NCBI GenBank assembly: GCA_030141605.1
Contig: JAQGDQ010000019.1
Coordinates: 186,001 to 250,000 of the forward strand
DNA length: 64,000 nt
Origin: Tubiluchus corallicola
Taxonomy: Eukaryota; Priapulida; Priapulimorpha; Priapulimorphida; Tubiluchidae
Direction of reading: 5' to 3'
How positions within the stretch are numbered: position 1 is the first letter of the stretch; each line of letters begins with the position of its first letter. The position numbers and the translations under genes are program-made. Shown here in pieces: positions 28,201 to 39,895 of the stretch. Below the pieces are notes generated by a model. That model ran no database searches. It was not told the origin of the DNA and saw only the letters and a program-made list of their open reading frames with translations.

Positions 28201-28915
28201 AAGACCGACTGATAAACAAACAGAGGATAAATGCCATGTATTAATAAACAAACTCCGGAAAGAAAAGAAATACCTCCAGTAATATACCTAAAAATAACGT
28301 TTTAAGCTCAAGGGAAAATCACTTACCCTTCTGATTCGCTGATAGCCTCCCTCATTCCAGTTTGTTTAATCTTGGGGCCGATAATCAGTCTTGCTGTGAG
28401 TAAAGGTAGGCTAAAGCGTTTGATTTCCTGTGACCGTGTGGGGTCACGGTGTTGACGCCAGATTTGTTCATGATCTGAAGCTCGGCGAACTTCACATACT
28501 GACCGAACAGCTAGAGATGGGCTGACCTGAAATCAGTTATATTTTTAATTTTTGACAGTATTAAGTTTCATAAAGTCCAAAGCTGTAAATGGGAGAATAT
28601 TTTATCCATATTCCATCTCTACCAAATGCTACATAGTGTGCCCAATGGGTTTTCATGTATTTTCATGGCTCAGTATATACAATGCAAATAATTATAATTC
28701 GGTTAAAAGAAAAAAGTAAAAATAAACACATTTAAAATAGTTCTGATGATCGCTGTAGAATACTGATACAATTTTTAGATCGAACATTTTTAAGTCGTGG
28801 CGAAGAATTTTATTTACCCACTCTAACTAGCTCTTTCTTGTAAATAAGCTTACTATGTTTCTGTAAACTACTCTGTGTTTTTGCTCTTATTTTTATTATA
28901 GCTGTAAATGTCTGA
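25202..28915. other. Non-coding stretch
   Basis: AT-rich. Short plus-strand frames at 25526-25789, 26946-27161 and 27394-27591 have no recognised domain or splice context. Confidence 0.55.
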
Positions 28916-29042
<127 letters not shown>

Positions 29043-29084
29043 GATAGCAAATGCGAAAATGACTAAATTCTCAGTACCAGTCTG

Positions 29085-29190
29085 CTATTGTTGTTGTTGT
29101 TTTGTTTTTGTTGTTGCTGCTGCTGCTGTTGCTGTTGCTGTTGTTATTGCCACTGTCACTGCTGCTGTTGCTGTTGCATCATTGTCATTG
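29085..29190. repeat. Imperfect (GTT/GCT)n trinucleotide tract
   Basis: Mixed TTG/TGC triplets begin about 43 bp after the TAA tract. The valine/alanine- or cysteine-rich frames are repeat artefacts. Confidence 0.85.
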
Positions 29191-30037
29191 TTAGCGTTAT
29201 CACTTATTTTAATTACTTTTTGCGAAAAAAATTTCATCTATCGGTACCTGTCCTGATTGTCTTTGGGTTCTTTGGGTTCAAATTATCAGTATGTCTAAAG
29301 TTTTCCGTCACACTAGCTTGTTGTCTGCTACTAAGCACTCAAATTCAGCTCATTGATTTATACCCATTAGAGGAAACTCTAATAACTGCCAAGAGATGGC
29401 GACGCAATGCAGTTTTCAGACTGATTTTGATATCTCCGACATAGGCGATCATAATGAATTTTTTGCGCTTTGGAAGCGGAAACATACATTAATTTTTAAG
29501 TAATCATTTAAAGTTTTCCACTAGCTAGTACACATACGCATACATACATACATTACAGGCAAAATGTGAAACCAGGCATTCGATGAAATGTTAGGCATTT
29601 TATGAGGTACTAAAACAAACCAAGTAAAGTGTCTATAAAATAATTTCTTCTACACTTTTCCCTAGGCGTTATATATAATACAAAAGTTATATTAAGTAGA
29701 GTATGTAAGTCTTTGCTCCGGATATACTTTTTCTGGTCATTTTAAAGAATTTTGAGTAAATTTTAGGTAATATGACAGAGTAAAACAAAAGGTCACTTGT
29801 TTTGATGAAATTTTCCTAGGCATTTTAATAATGCTGATTTTGTTCTAGAAAATGTGCGTAATAAGTCATGTTTTATGTACTTGCAAATTTTTGTGCTGAA
29901 AAAGGTTACTATCACTTCAAGTAAACGGTCAGGTTTGCGATTGCTTTATTCACAGCTGCTGCCTGTTGTAAAAGTGTTGTGCTTTTAGACCTTGTGCAAA
30001 GTGCGCGATACTGCTTGGTCGAGTTTGGCCTGCTATA

Positions 30038-30150
30038 GGAAAGTTTGATACAGGTAAGTTTGGTACCGGCAGGTTTGATACTGGCAATATTGGTAGAAGG
30101 TATTTTTTTTAATACGTGGGAAATTTGGTACAGGAAAATTTTGTACCACA
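30038..30150 (+). repeat. Short-unit array 3 (15-bp units, different core)
   Basis: Units AGGTAAGTTTGGTAC, CGGCAGGTTTGATAC, TGGCAATATTGGTAG, then GGGAAATTTGGTAC and AGGAAAATTTTGTAC keep the AGGTAA...AC frame of the other arrays. The core is GTTTGGT instead of AAATGGC. It ends 35 bp before the CAGTAGG-ended element at 30185. Confidence 0.6.
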
Positions 30151-30184
30151 ATGTTTATATACGTACAAAGAATTTTTTGTACCA

Positions 30185-30886
30185 CAGTAGGCGCCGCTTA
30201 ATAGACTCACGCTTAATTGACTCAAAAACGCCTGGAACGGGCCGCTTCTAATCAAATATACATAAAAACTATCGGTAATAGACTCAGATAACTCCGCAAA
30301 ATTGACTCAATATTTTTCCTTCATCTACTCAAAATAAGATATTTGTATGTGCCCAAAGAACCTTTCCTACTTTTATGTCATCTTTACTTCCCCTTTTGTG
30401 CACTATGTATGCAGAAACAATCATGTTAAGTACCGTTTTGTTTGTAAGCATCATAAACCAAATAAGAGCAAAGTAAGTGAGCAGACGATTCAGAACTTTT
30501 TATTCACGCACAACAACAGATTTTCAACGTTTTTATAATTACGAGAACTTTGTGGGCCAACTTCTTCGCGAGAAAATGAAGCAACCGCCTTTGAACGAAT
30601 TTTTGTAATTTTGCTTAGAAAAGTCTGTGATTTAGAAAAGTATACTTTTTAATTTTGTTGCTAAATAAATTAATATTTTAAGATATTTTTCTGATTTTTA
30701 ACTGCACAAAGGAATTTAGGCATTACTTCGTTTCTAAAATACATTAAAAACCTTTGTAGAGCATAGTAGGCCGGTGACTCATACCTCAATACTAGTAATA
30801 CGATACCTATGGGTTGATAGGTTCAGTCTGTTAATTGGGTCAAAACAGTTCAGTCCCAAAATAAGTCTATTAAACGGCGCCTACTG
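30185..30886. mobile_element. CAGTAGG-ended DNA transposon remnant (pogo/Tigger-like?)
   Basis: The 24-bp ends starting CAGTAGGCGCCG match at 22 positions as inverted repeats. The right flank is TA and the left CA, suggesting a TA target duplication with one change. Starts with CAGT, a TA target and repeated TTAATAGACTCA/AATTGACTC-type motifs near the ends are usual for Tc1/mariner-pogo elements. The 702-bp interior has only short frames. One plus-strand frame ends KQPPLNEFL, which resembles the PCNA-binding tail seen in some pogo-type transposases, but this is speculative. It is probably an internally deleted copy. Confidence 0.6.
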
Positions 30887-31280
30887 TAGTTAAATCTCTT
30901 ATATTCGTATATATACATATGTTGTCAATGAACAAATGGCAATCAGGGAAAGCTTTCAACGCACAATAAAAGTCTTCATCAAAAATTATGCAATAACTAA
31001 CCATATTTCTTTCAAGCGTGAAGGTTGTTTAAGGTTAGCAGGATTGCTCAGGCGTAAGAGTTGCGGCGTTTAATTCTGTTATTTTGCGAAAACGTGAACG
31101 TTCAAGTGAGTTGGACGGGACTTATTTTACTGTATTCGTTCTTGAGTTATAGGCTATAGAACACTGACCATTTTTTTCGACAATGGATTAATGAATACAT
31201 TTATAAGAAATAATGATAATTATATGAGTTACGAAAACTATGCTTTATTTTTTAAATAAACTGAGGTATGTCATACGTAG

Positions 31281-31410
31281 GTTTGTAATTATGGAATATT
31301 TTTTATCAACACAGTTAAAAATCATCAGAATCAATACAGTGCCTCGTTTGTAATTATGGAATATTTTTTATCAACACAGTTAAAAATCATCAGAATCAAT
31401 ACAGTGCCTC
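31281..31410. repeat. Perfect 65-bp tandem duplication
   Basis: Positions 31281-31345 and 31346-31410 are identical (starting GTTTGTAATTATGGAATA, ending ACAGTGCCTC). The absence of any mismatch indicates a very recent duplication or a possible assembly artefact. Confidence 0.9.
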
Positions 31411-31630
31411 AAATTTGAGTCATTTCGTGTCAGCACTTCTGGAGTTTCTGAAGCTTGCATTCGCTATTCGGGGATATTTCTCGATAACCAAGTATTATAA
31501 TTCGTAGTTTATATAGCAGCTTGGATTGTATCTTGCTGTTATTCTAGCGCTTGACTAAAACCTGTAATACTTCTTGCGTTCAAAATTACTCTTACCACGC
31601 AGTAAAGGGAAACTTTCTTAATTTTCATAC

Positions 31631-31805
31631 CTGTTCGGGATGTGCTCCTCGAGATTCCCCGAGGAATTTTGGAACTGAAGCCATTTCAAGATGATTGATT
31701 CTGGATGGGTGCACCACAGTCTCTTTAGGCAACCTTCAAAATGCTTATGAACTAACTGTTTTGCTACTACGTCAAGTTCCAACTCAAACTTGTCAGTCAC
31801 ACATT
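31631..31805 (-). CDS. Internal exon candidate, 175 bp, unidentified gene
   Basis: On the minus strand a 175-bp open segment (2 + 57 codons + 2) is flanked by an acceptor with a T-run (TTATTTTTTCAG) and a CAG|GTATGA donor. The peptide includes DKFELELDVVAKQLVHKHFE and KRLWCTHPESIILKWLQFQN, with a natural mix of charged and hydrophobic residues. Length and splice sites are typical of an animal exon. Two other coding-like minus-strand segments lie upstream (32031-32261 and 32644-33225), but their phases could not be joined convincingly. The family is not recognised. It could be a living gene or a well-preserved remnant. Confidence 0.45.
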
Positions 31806-32030
31806 CTGAAAAAATAATCAATTATCGTCCTTCCTCATTAATTAATCATTAGTCTTTAACTAGATTTATATTTTTATGTGTTTTGCCCATATTAAATGCA
31901 ATGTTGCAATTTATAATTACATACACGGTGTCAAGCAACCTTAATGCTTGAGGAATACAAAAATAACGTGTTACAGCACGGCACGTTTTTATTACATCAA
32001 AGTGCTGCTGAATCAATAGAGAATCTATCA

Positions 32031-32261
32031 TCAATATTTAACATAGAAGCCTCTCGCGTCTCGCACAGTTTGTAAACTTGAGTGTTTAGTCAGAAACTCG
32101 AAGAGATCATAGAGAACTCGAGATCCTCCAAAACTTCTTGCAGGTGTCTCACAAGCTTTCTTTTGAGTGCCAATCAGTGGCATGTTTTTTGGATCATCCT
32201 TCAATGTTTCAGGGTAGCTGTAACGTTTTCGACGGGTTGAAGTCTTGTACTTCCTGGCCAT
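32031..32261 (-). CDS. ORF with a possible pipsqueak-type (Tigger/CENP-B-like) helix-turn-helix start
   Basis: A 76-codon ORF starts with a true ATG and the peptide MARKYKTSTRRKRYS. Many transposase-derived HTH_psq proteins begin with a similar basic M-P/A-R-K-Y-K segment. Further on, ARSFGGSRVLYD resembles the recognition-helix pattern A-x-x-F-G-x-x-x-S-T-L-Y/K-D of that fold. The stretch between is shorter and less regular than in the family, and no DDE catalytic region follows. The best reading is a degraded N-terminal piece of a pogo/Tigger-like transposase or a domesticated relative. The resemblance is by eye only and could be coincidental. Confidence 0.3.
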   Translation of the reverse strand: MARKYKTSTRRKRYSYPETLKDDPKNMPLIGTQKKACETPARSFGGSRVLYDLFEFLTKHSSLQTVRDARGFYVKY

Positions 32262-32643
32262 TTAATTTGGTCTGCTCTGTTCATACCCCTCAAGAATGCA
32301 GGCCATGCGAGACGCACGAAGCTTCCAAACGAAATATTGAGGCGTGACAGATTTTCCATTATTTCAGGACTACTTTGGTGCTAGTACATGTTGCTTTGTA
32401 TGTTATGTTATACACCCAGCAATAAGGTACGTTACACTTAAGCCTAAATTTTAAATTTGCTGCCACAGGACATCTTTGTACTTGGGCGTATTGACCATCT
32501 CGATGAGTTTCCATCCAGCATAAATATTTTGTAATAAATGTAAGATAAATAAATAAGTCTGAAGAATAAAGCAGGTTGTGAAACGATCTAGCATTATAAT
32601 GTTATTACACTTAACAAAAAATCATTATAGTCCGATGAGCCTA

Positions 32644-33225
32644 CTACGCAGAAGCTGTTATAGTCAAGCACTCCGCAACGTGCGAAACCACTTTCAACTC
32701 TTTACTTTGATATTCGAAAGCCAGTTTTCCTCTAAAGCACAAGTTAATGCGCCATAGGTGTTTGATCATTACACTTGGCTGCCTGACTTCAATACTTGAT
32801 TGATTAACCCTTTCATGTACCGCAGCTTCAAGCTGAGAAACTACAGGAAGCCCCAAATGCTGTACTGAGCAAGTGTTTTGAAACTGCAAAGGCAAATGAT
32901 ACTTATTGTTGGTACCCGTAATATGGAAATGGAGAAATTCAGATTTTGTGACCAGCATTGACCAATACTCAGTTTTAGCTTGGCGACAAAAAATGTTGAA
33001 GATTATTTGCAAAAGTGTTAGCAGCATAATTTGATTAAGGTAACTAGGCAGGTGATGGCTGAGTGAACCTAACGAGTGAGTATTCAAAAACATATGGATG
33101 GTGGTCAAACAGCTATCTTGACGGGTGAGTGGTGTAAAGCATCCACGGCAGTCTATGGCATCTATGCAGCCACAAACGAGTTTCCAAGGTATTAATGGAG
33201 TCTTGGTCAAAAATTCATTAGACAA
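32644..33225 (-). CDS. Long open frame, 193 codons, no recognised family
   Basis: This is the longest open frame in the window that is not caused by a simple repeat, apart from the calcium sensor. With the local base composition, a frame of this length is expected well below once per window. The frame has no ATG near its start (it opens after a TGA a few codons upstream; the first internal Met is about 44 codons in). It would therefore be an internal exon or a remnant. The peptide has a hydrophobic patch (MLLTLLQIIFNIF) and a more polar second half (LGLPVVSQLEAAVHERVNQS). No domain was recognised. It lies upstream of the exon candidate at 31631-31805 on the same strand. Confidence 0.35.
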   Translation of the reverse strand: MSNEFLTKTPLIPWKLVCGCIDAIDCRGCFTPLTRQDSCLTTIHMFLNTHSLGSLSHHLPSYLNQIMLLTLLQIIFNIFCRQAKTEYWSMLVTKSEFLHFHITGTNNKYHLPLQFQNTCSVQHLGLPVVSQLEAAVHERVNQSSIEVRQPSVMIKHLWRINLCFRGKLAFEYQSKELKVVSHVAECLTITASA

Positions 33226-35054
33226 AGTAATGCAAACAAATCATGGATGACCAAATGCATTCAAAGCTGGCTGAAACTGGCTAAAATCGAATCTTTTAAT
33301 GATAGCAAAAATGAAAGGACTATTCTTAGGCACCTGAGTAATGATAGCTGGGTGATCACCATAACATCCGTGCAGTGATGACTGAATGGTCTGAAGCATT
33401 TGTAAGGATGTGGTCTAGCGCATTTGTATCCGAAGAGCGGGTCTAGGAATATTTATATGGTTGATGTGTAATCCTGTGATCTCTGTTGGGAACCTTTGGT
33501 AAAATTGGCAACTCAGATTGTCATGTCGGCTGTATCGTGTACTTCAACTGGTGAAACTTTAGAAACTACAAAGTTCCTGGTTGAAACTTTTACTAGGATC
33601 ACAGAATTTTAGCGTCACATTTCCTTAACAACAACTTGCTATGTTTATAAGAAGCCGCGAAGAAAGTTGGTGTCAATTTTACAATTCAAGCAAAACTTTC
33701 GGGTTTTTTCCTTTCGCATTGATTGGTAGCAATGATAACCAACACTCCGCGTATAAAGTAGGGAGACGCCTCAATTGAAAAAGAGCTGCCAATTACAGAA
33801 TCAAATTACAGAGTAATGGCTTCGTCTTAGAATCCGCAAATTGCAACATTCTGCAAGCCTTAAGCTTCCGTAGTTATCACAAAGAGTTATCTTGCTTGAC
33901 CTTCGTTATAATGATCATTTTTATTGCAGTAATACAGGCATCTCTGTACATTTTCTGAATCTTTGTTCAATGAACCAACCACAGTGTTTTGTCCAAAACA
34001 CGTATTATATGTAAGTTAGCCTAACAATGAGGCGTGTAATTGTAGCGCCCCATCTCGTCATATCTTTTTTTTGAACTTCATGCCTTATTTTTTAGTTTCG
34101 TTATTGAAACGTCTTATTTACAGCAACGTGAGACGGATCACCTTGCCTATTATATAATGAGTGCTTCATGTAACAAGTACAAAACTTACCTTACAATCAA
34201 CTACAGCTAATGACCTGCAATCCACCTTGTAATGATAGTACACTACTTGGCACAGCACAATAATTTGAAATCGTTGTGTTTCAAGCATAGTATCCCAAGA
34301 GTAGCCTTCTTGCGTTTTAGAATTGTGTAATTTGTCCCTATTATCTAATGTGTAATATTTGGGTGCAATGCACGGCATTCGTACAAGATCTAGCTACAGC
34401 TAAACAGTTATGTCTTGTCTACTATAAATAGAAGTTATATATGAATGTGTATTTGCACAAAGGTCACACATGCAAACTAACAAATCTGACTAGACGCCCT
34501 TAGGCACATATAGCAATTTGAAAACAATAAAAAATAGCATATTAATGTTATTCGTCTCTTAGAGTTGACTGTTAGTCAAATTACCCGCATGGGGTATTTA
34601 CCGAATATTACTACTAAACGGCACGTACGTTTCCACCAGTGCAGTTCATTAATATTCTTTGCTCGCTGCCAGGGCAGTTTCAATAACTATCGGTGGGCGA
34701 AGGATCTTGGTTCGAAGACCACATCCTGTAAATAAACTACCAAATACCAAACCAAACGACTGGAAGACATTGAGACAGCTTAAACAGATCGGCGTGAGAC
34801 CTGACCAAAATGCTTGACTAACCTACTAATCGTTGAATAAAGGAGTAAACTTTGAAACCATCATACTGTTAACGTTTCGTAAATGTGAATGAAGCTCTGT
34901 GATTGAATTGAAATAATATCTGGCTAAACACATACATGAAAAGCAATCTACCATTTAGGGGTTACCAGACCCTCACACTGACGCCTAAAACAGTTAGGAG
35001 GACGAGAGCATGCTTGTCCTGTTTGGCGTTTAAACCATCTCAGCACCACTAAAC
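33226..35054. other. Non-coding stretch
   Basis: Nothing supported beyond short chance frames. Confidence 0.55.
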
Positions 35055-35058
35055 TTAA

Positions 35059-35612
35059 AGGACAAGAAAAGGGGTACCTAAAGTAGGTTTTACAAAAATC
35101 GCCCTGAAAAATTATATTACTTTACAGCAATTACTCGCGTTAAAAGGAATTTTTGCTTGTTATAATTTTAAATCTCCCTCAATACTGTTCCGACCACGCC
35201 ATTACATGACGTCACCTACTCAAACGTAAATCAGAGGAAGAAAAGGCAATGTTAAATTACGTCCCAAAAAAACTTTACTATATTACTATATTAGCATTTC
35301 TCTTACCTGTTGGAAAGACTTATGTAACTAGAAATAATAATTCAAAATGTTAATGGCAATTGATGAAATGTCGCTGACTCACTCTGCCTCTCACTAACCA
35401 AAAACCTATTTTAATCTTATTGACAAGATACAGTAATTTAAAATTTTACTTAGTTAGCAACATGCATGCTACAAATGCTCTGATTATTTTTTCAAACTTT
35501 ACACAATGTTATTTAAACGTGTTTCAAACGACCTACCTTCAAATGGCTGCGCCTAACGATCATCGATGGCGTTTAAATTTACACATTTTATACTGCGTTA
35601 CAGTCTATGCAA
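35059..35612 (+). mobile_element. TTAA-flanked MITE, copy 3 (right end lost)
   Basis: This copy starts after TTAA (35055-35058) with AGGACAAGAAAAGG and follows copy 1 with many substitutions and small deletions up to the block ending TACTGCGTTACAG. The last roughly 100 bp, including the right terminal repeat, are missing. It is more diverged than copies 1 and 2 are from each other, so it is probably an older insertion. Confidence 0.75.
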
Positions 35613-38589
35613 GGTTTGCTTGAGAGTTTTATTCGGCATCGTATTAATTTAGTTTAATTTTGGAGAAAGTCCATTTAGTTCCAAACACTAAAACCAAATG
35701 TATAAATGTCAAATTAATCGTTATAAAGACTTTGCTGGTCCGGTAATATTAATAAATAATCGATTTTTAATCAGCTGTGCGAAAACGCGATCGGTGCCCC
35801 ATTAATACGTGGTGTCAAGTTCTATAGCTAAACTGTTAAACCCGTCATGCTGGTGCAAGTGCAAATGACAGGTAGGTAATTAATGAAAGTGAATTAATTA
35901 AAAGCAATTTTGTTGGAAAATATTATACACAGTGAAGCCATAATCAATGTGCTATTTACTACGAGCGCCGCTAATTATCAGTGTATACCCTCCATGTTTC
36001 GTCGTCCATGATTTTGACTTAACTTCTAGTCAAGTTAAACTAGAGTACCATGGATTCCTTTTTCAAAAGTTGTTAAGTCTGTTGAAGTTCGGTAACTCTC
36101 GTTAGTTAGAAGTAGATCGTACAATGCCGTACACTTACTTCACCATACTCAAAGACCATAAGTTTACCCAAAATGGACATATAATTTTGGCTTCAAAACT
36201 GCAAGACCCGACGTTCATAATTCACAATTCCTGAAAAAGTAATTTACGTGACATTAAGTTCCACATTAGAAATGGTTTTGAACAAACAAATTGCAATATT
36301 TTAGCTGTACTGTTTGAAATATAAAATTAGCCTATGCAATGGTAACAATTGCGCATTACATTAATGCCCTTGTAAAAGACCTGGAAGAGGTCGGTTCTCG
36401 ATTTGATACCCCTAGTTTTCAAAACTTATATGAAGAGAACATACGCGTTTAGGATGCCTGTATGAGGTGCAGTATCCGTACTGTCATACTTTGCCGTGCG
36501 AGGTTCTATTTATCTACACCATAACTAACACAAGTTAATTATATTTCGCATTAAATGTAACAAGTGGTGTCATAATGGGATCTGGAATCCTGATGAATTA
36601 TATTCGAACCTTGACTGTAATCTTGCATGCGGCGATTTGGATATGTATAAACGTAAATTGTAATGGCTTATGTTTAGCTGTACTGACAGCTGCCGTAAAA
36701 TTCATGCTGCATTGTGATGCGCGATCTATGCTGCCCATTTGCATGCAATGTTACCTCTTTACGACGCAAAAGTGCACAAAATCCACATTTAGCTATCATA
36801 TACTCTGTTCAAATACACGAGAAAAAGTCGAGAAATAGACGCTGAACGCAATTACTTTGTTTCCATGGTCAATTTTGCTTTGGAGTGCTTCAGTGAGTAA
36901 TAACCCTATTTGCTGCAGGGGAATGCCGATGAGGCTCGGGAGACGTACATGTATTATACAAAATGGCTAATAAATGAAAGCATATCTATGGCAGTTTTGT
37001 TATTTTAACAATTTTATCCGAACATAGTTTGTTTTATGATTGGATCACTTATTTGTTACACCTTTAAACACACACTCAGTAAAGTTATGTACATTACAAG
37101 CTTAAAACACTAAACCGTATTTACGTTACATACAAAACACAAAGCCAATCAAGCTAAAGTTGATTACTTTTATACAAAAAAGTAAATGATGGGTGATTAT
37201 ATCATTTATTGAATTAAGATCAATTCTCGCACATTTAACATAAAATTTGGCAGTGTTCAATTATGCAGATTTGATTTCCTCTGCGCATTAATAACAAATT
37301 AAGTAAATAAGCAACTATTTAAGGGCAGAATTGAAGTATTTCCCAAATTTTATTAAAACAATTAAGAACACTATTCACTGTTAGCTGTTAGCCAACCTCA
37401 TGATAGTTACGCATTCCACGCTTATAATGAAAACGAGTCTTAGTTGTGAAGTATTTTTATTGGACTACTTTCATTAAGATGAGTTAAACCTAAGAAAATT
37501 CCAGCTGAAAATCGCATATGTTCATACTGTTTAAGAAATGAAATCGAGGACTTATAAAATGTCCATATTACTATGACATTAAGAAAAAAATATGTAATCA
37601 CATCAATGCGTTTTTATACCAGAATTTCTTCTTAAGAGCAATAATGATAAATTTTTATTCTTGATGGGAAGTAGTGATTTAGTAGTAATTAAGGCATTTG
37701 CTGACTATGATGAAAAAGCGTTTTAGCGACATGATGAACAAAACACTATGTAATGATGAGGCCGAATGGCAATTTATTTTAAACACTACTCACTAAACCC
37801 TTCATTTAAATTACTAAATATTAACTAAGAAAAACTTTTTAGAATATAGTTGTTTTATAAATAACTGTTCGTTTGCAGTGCCGACATATTTCTGTATAGA
37901 AATTGTATGTATGTCTTATTTATTATTTTGTATCTGTTTTTGGATCTAATAAATTATGAAATTATGATAACAGATCTAAGTGTAATAGACGATGGTAAAT
38001 ATCTTGTTCAATTTTGCATAACTTCCCGCGACCTTTTAGTAGAAATGCCTTGGAACATATTTTGCAATCGTTTCATCGATCATTCTTTAAATCATTCTGT
38101 TGTCAAGTAACAAATTAAGAATATTTGCATTAATTTGTCAAATATAATTTTTGGTATAATAATTAATATCGGATATCGTAGCCAAAAGTGTTCTTTTCTC
38201 TTATACCTAAAGTCACATCCATAATTAGAAAATGTAATGAAGTCTATTAGCGTTTTTAGTAAACAAGGTTAATCATATTTCAGTATAGTGAACTCTATAC
38301 TCGCATTTCAGCGCAGTCCGAAGTCAAATATTTCCCACTTTAATACAATTTCGAGTATTTTTGTTATTTGTTTTTTGACTTTGGAGACCGGATATTTTTG
38401 CGAAATCTCGTAAGCAGCTTTTCCAGGCATTAATGCCAGCAACGAGATCGGCTCGAACTATTGGACGAGGTGCTCACTTAACTCGAAATTCTAGATAAAA
38501 AATCTGGCTCTTCCAGTAGATGCGAAATTTGCTCAAGTATACGTTAACAAATTTAGGCTCACGTTTAGGTTTTCTGTTTTTTTAGAAAA
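35613..38589. other. Non-coding stretch
   Basis: Very AT-rich. The plus frames at 36575-36838 and 37907-38110 are short and without domains. Confidence 0.55.
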
Positions 38590-39560
38590 TAACGCTATCT
38601 TGAATTCACGGTACCTAATCGAACATCCAACTGCGTCAATCGATTCCGAATTCATTCTAACATGTTCCTACAAAGTTTTGTTGTGATACATTACGTACTG
38701 GTGGAGCCATTGGTTTTTTTTATAACGGTGTTAACACTACCATCTTGAATTCGAAATTGCGTAATATAGGTTTTACACGTCAAATGTAGACACAGGAAAG
38801 TTCAAATGTGACTTAGGTAAGTCAAATGTAGACATAGGAATTTCGAATGTGTTTTGGTAACTCAAATGTGACTTAGGTAAGTCAAATGTAGATGCATTAC
38901 TTTGCATAAATCGGTAATTAAGTTATTTAAGTGCAAATAAGAAAAAGATTAACCAAAGATAGTGCATCTATTAGTAGGACTACGACGTTGTTATTTTAAC
39001 TTAGGAGCAATTATTAATTTGAAATTAAAGAAGATTAAATTTAACATCCTTAAACTTTACCACCTATCCACATTTGAGATACCAATGTCACATTTGACTT
39101 GACATGTGTCTACATTTGACTTACCAAAAGCGCTCAAGATTTCTTGAAAACCATTGTTAACACATTTGAACTACCTAAGTCTACATTTGAGTTACCAAGA
39201 CACATTTGAATTACCTAAATCTACATTTGAGTTAACGCAGGTCTACATTTGACATGTAAAACCTATATATACGGACTCGGACTCCATCAGTCCATGTGGA
39301 ATTCATTCTAGTATATCCTTGTAAAGTTTCGTGGCAATTTGCCGCGCATTGGCGGAGCTTGGATTGCCACCATTTTGAATTTAAAATAGTGTTACGTCGC
39401 CGTCTTGAACTAAAAATTGGCGGATCGAAAATCTGATTCCGTCAATAATTCGAAATTCATTCTAATATATTTCTATAAAGTTTCAACGTGGCAGATAAAC
39501 ATTTACTCTGTTGCTCGATACGGAATTCGCTCTAATATATTCCTATCAACTTTCAAGGCA
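38590..39560 (+). repeat. Diverged tandem repeat around GAATTCATTCTAA, interrupted by a foldback element
   Basis: Copies of a unit of roughly 150 bp start near 38648, 39297, 39448 and 39521. They share GAATTCATTCTAAYAT, TCCTAYAAAGTTT, CATCTTGAATTC and TCGATTCCGAATTCATT-type blocks. The foldback element at 38764-39268 is inserted between the first and second copies. No coding capacity is evident. Confidence 0.5.
38764..39268. mobile_element. Foldback element built from short tandem units
   Basis: Two opposed arms (about 38764-38895 and 39066-39268) have near-identical outer ends: ATATAGGTTTTACACGTCAA on the left, ATATAGGTTTTACATGTCAA on the right complement. Each arm holds about six diverged units of roughly 20-21 bp, with the pattern AGGTAAGTCAAATG, AGGAATTTCGAATG and so on. 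The arms can pair into a long imperfect hairpin around an AT-rich centre of about 170 bp. Modular inverted arms made of subrepeats are the hallmark of foldback transposons. It interrupts an older repeat (38590-39560). Confidence 0.65.
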
Positions 39561-39602
39561 ATCACTCGGGCACTAAGCTTTTTGAAAATAATCTTGAATT
39601 AC

Positions 39603-39708
39603 ATTATATATAATATACCGTATATATATATACGGTATATTATATATATATTATAATATATATATATATATATATATATTACGGTATTATTATATTATAT
39701 AGTATATT
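39603..39708. repeat. AT tract containing a 44-bp perfect palindrome
   Basis: Positions 39605-39648 form a perfect palindrome with CCG/CGG pairs 15 bp apart around its centre. It is followed by further TA repeats and a second ACGGTATTATTA segment. It could extrude as a cruciform. Confidence 0.9.
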
Positions 39709-39779
39709 GTCACAGTTGTGTAATTTACAAATTAGCACAAGTAAGAAATGTTTATTAAAATTCTGCAATTTAACACGAC

Positions 39780-39895
39780 TCTGTTTTGAACTATTCAACT
39801 AACCTATCTGCTAACTAATACACCAACTAACCAATTTATCAACTAAGTGAACTAACCAACCAGTCAACCAACACAATAAACTAACTAGTCAAGAA
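39780..39895. repeat. Degenerate AACTAACC-type array
   Basis: Repeated AACTAACC, CAACTAAC and CCAACCAGTC words form a cryptically simple tract. GACC repeats follow at 40109-40135 (GACCGACCGACCGACC). Confidence 0.6.

Noticed and set aside
32644-33225. Harbinger-type transposase reading (CGCIDAIDC resembling GCIDGT)
   Set aside because: The following residues do not match the DDE region of that family.
34690-34735. tRNA-like box B (GGTTCGAAGACC)
   Set aside because: No box A at the right distance and no cloverleaf could be drawn.
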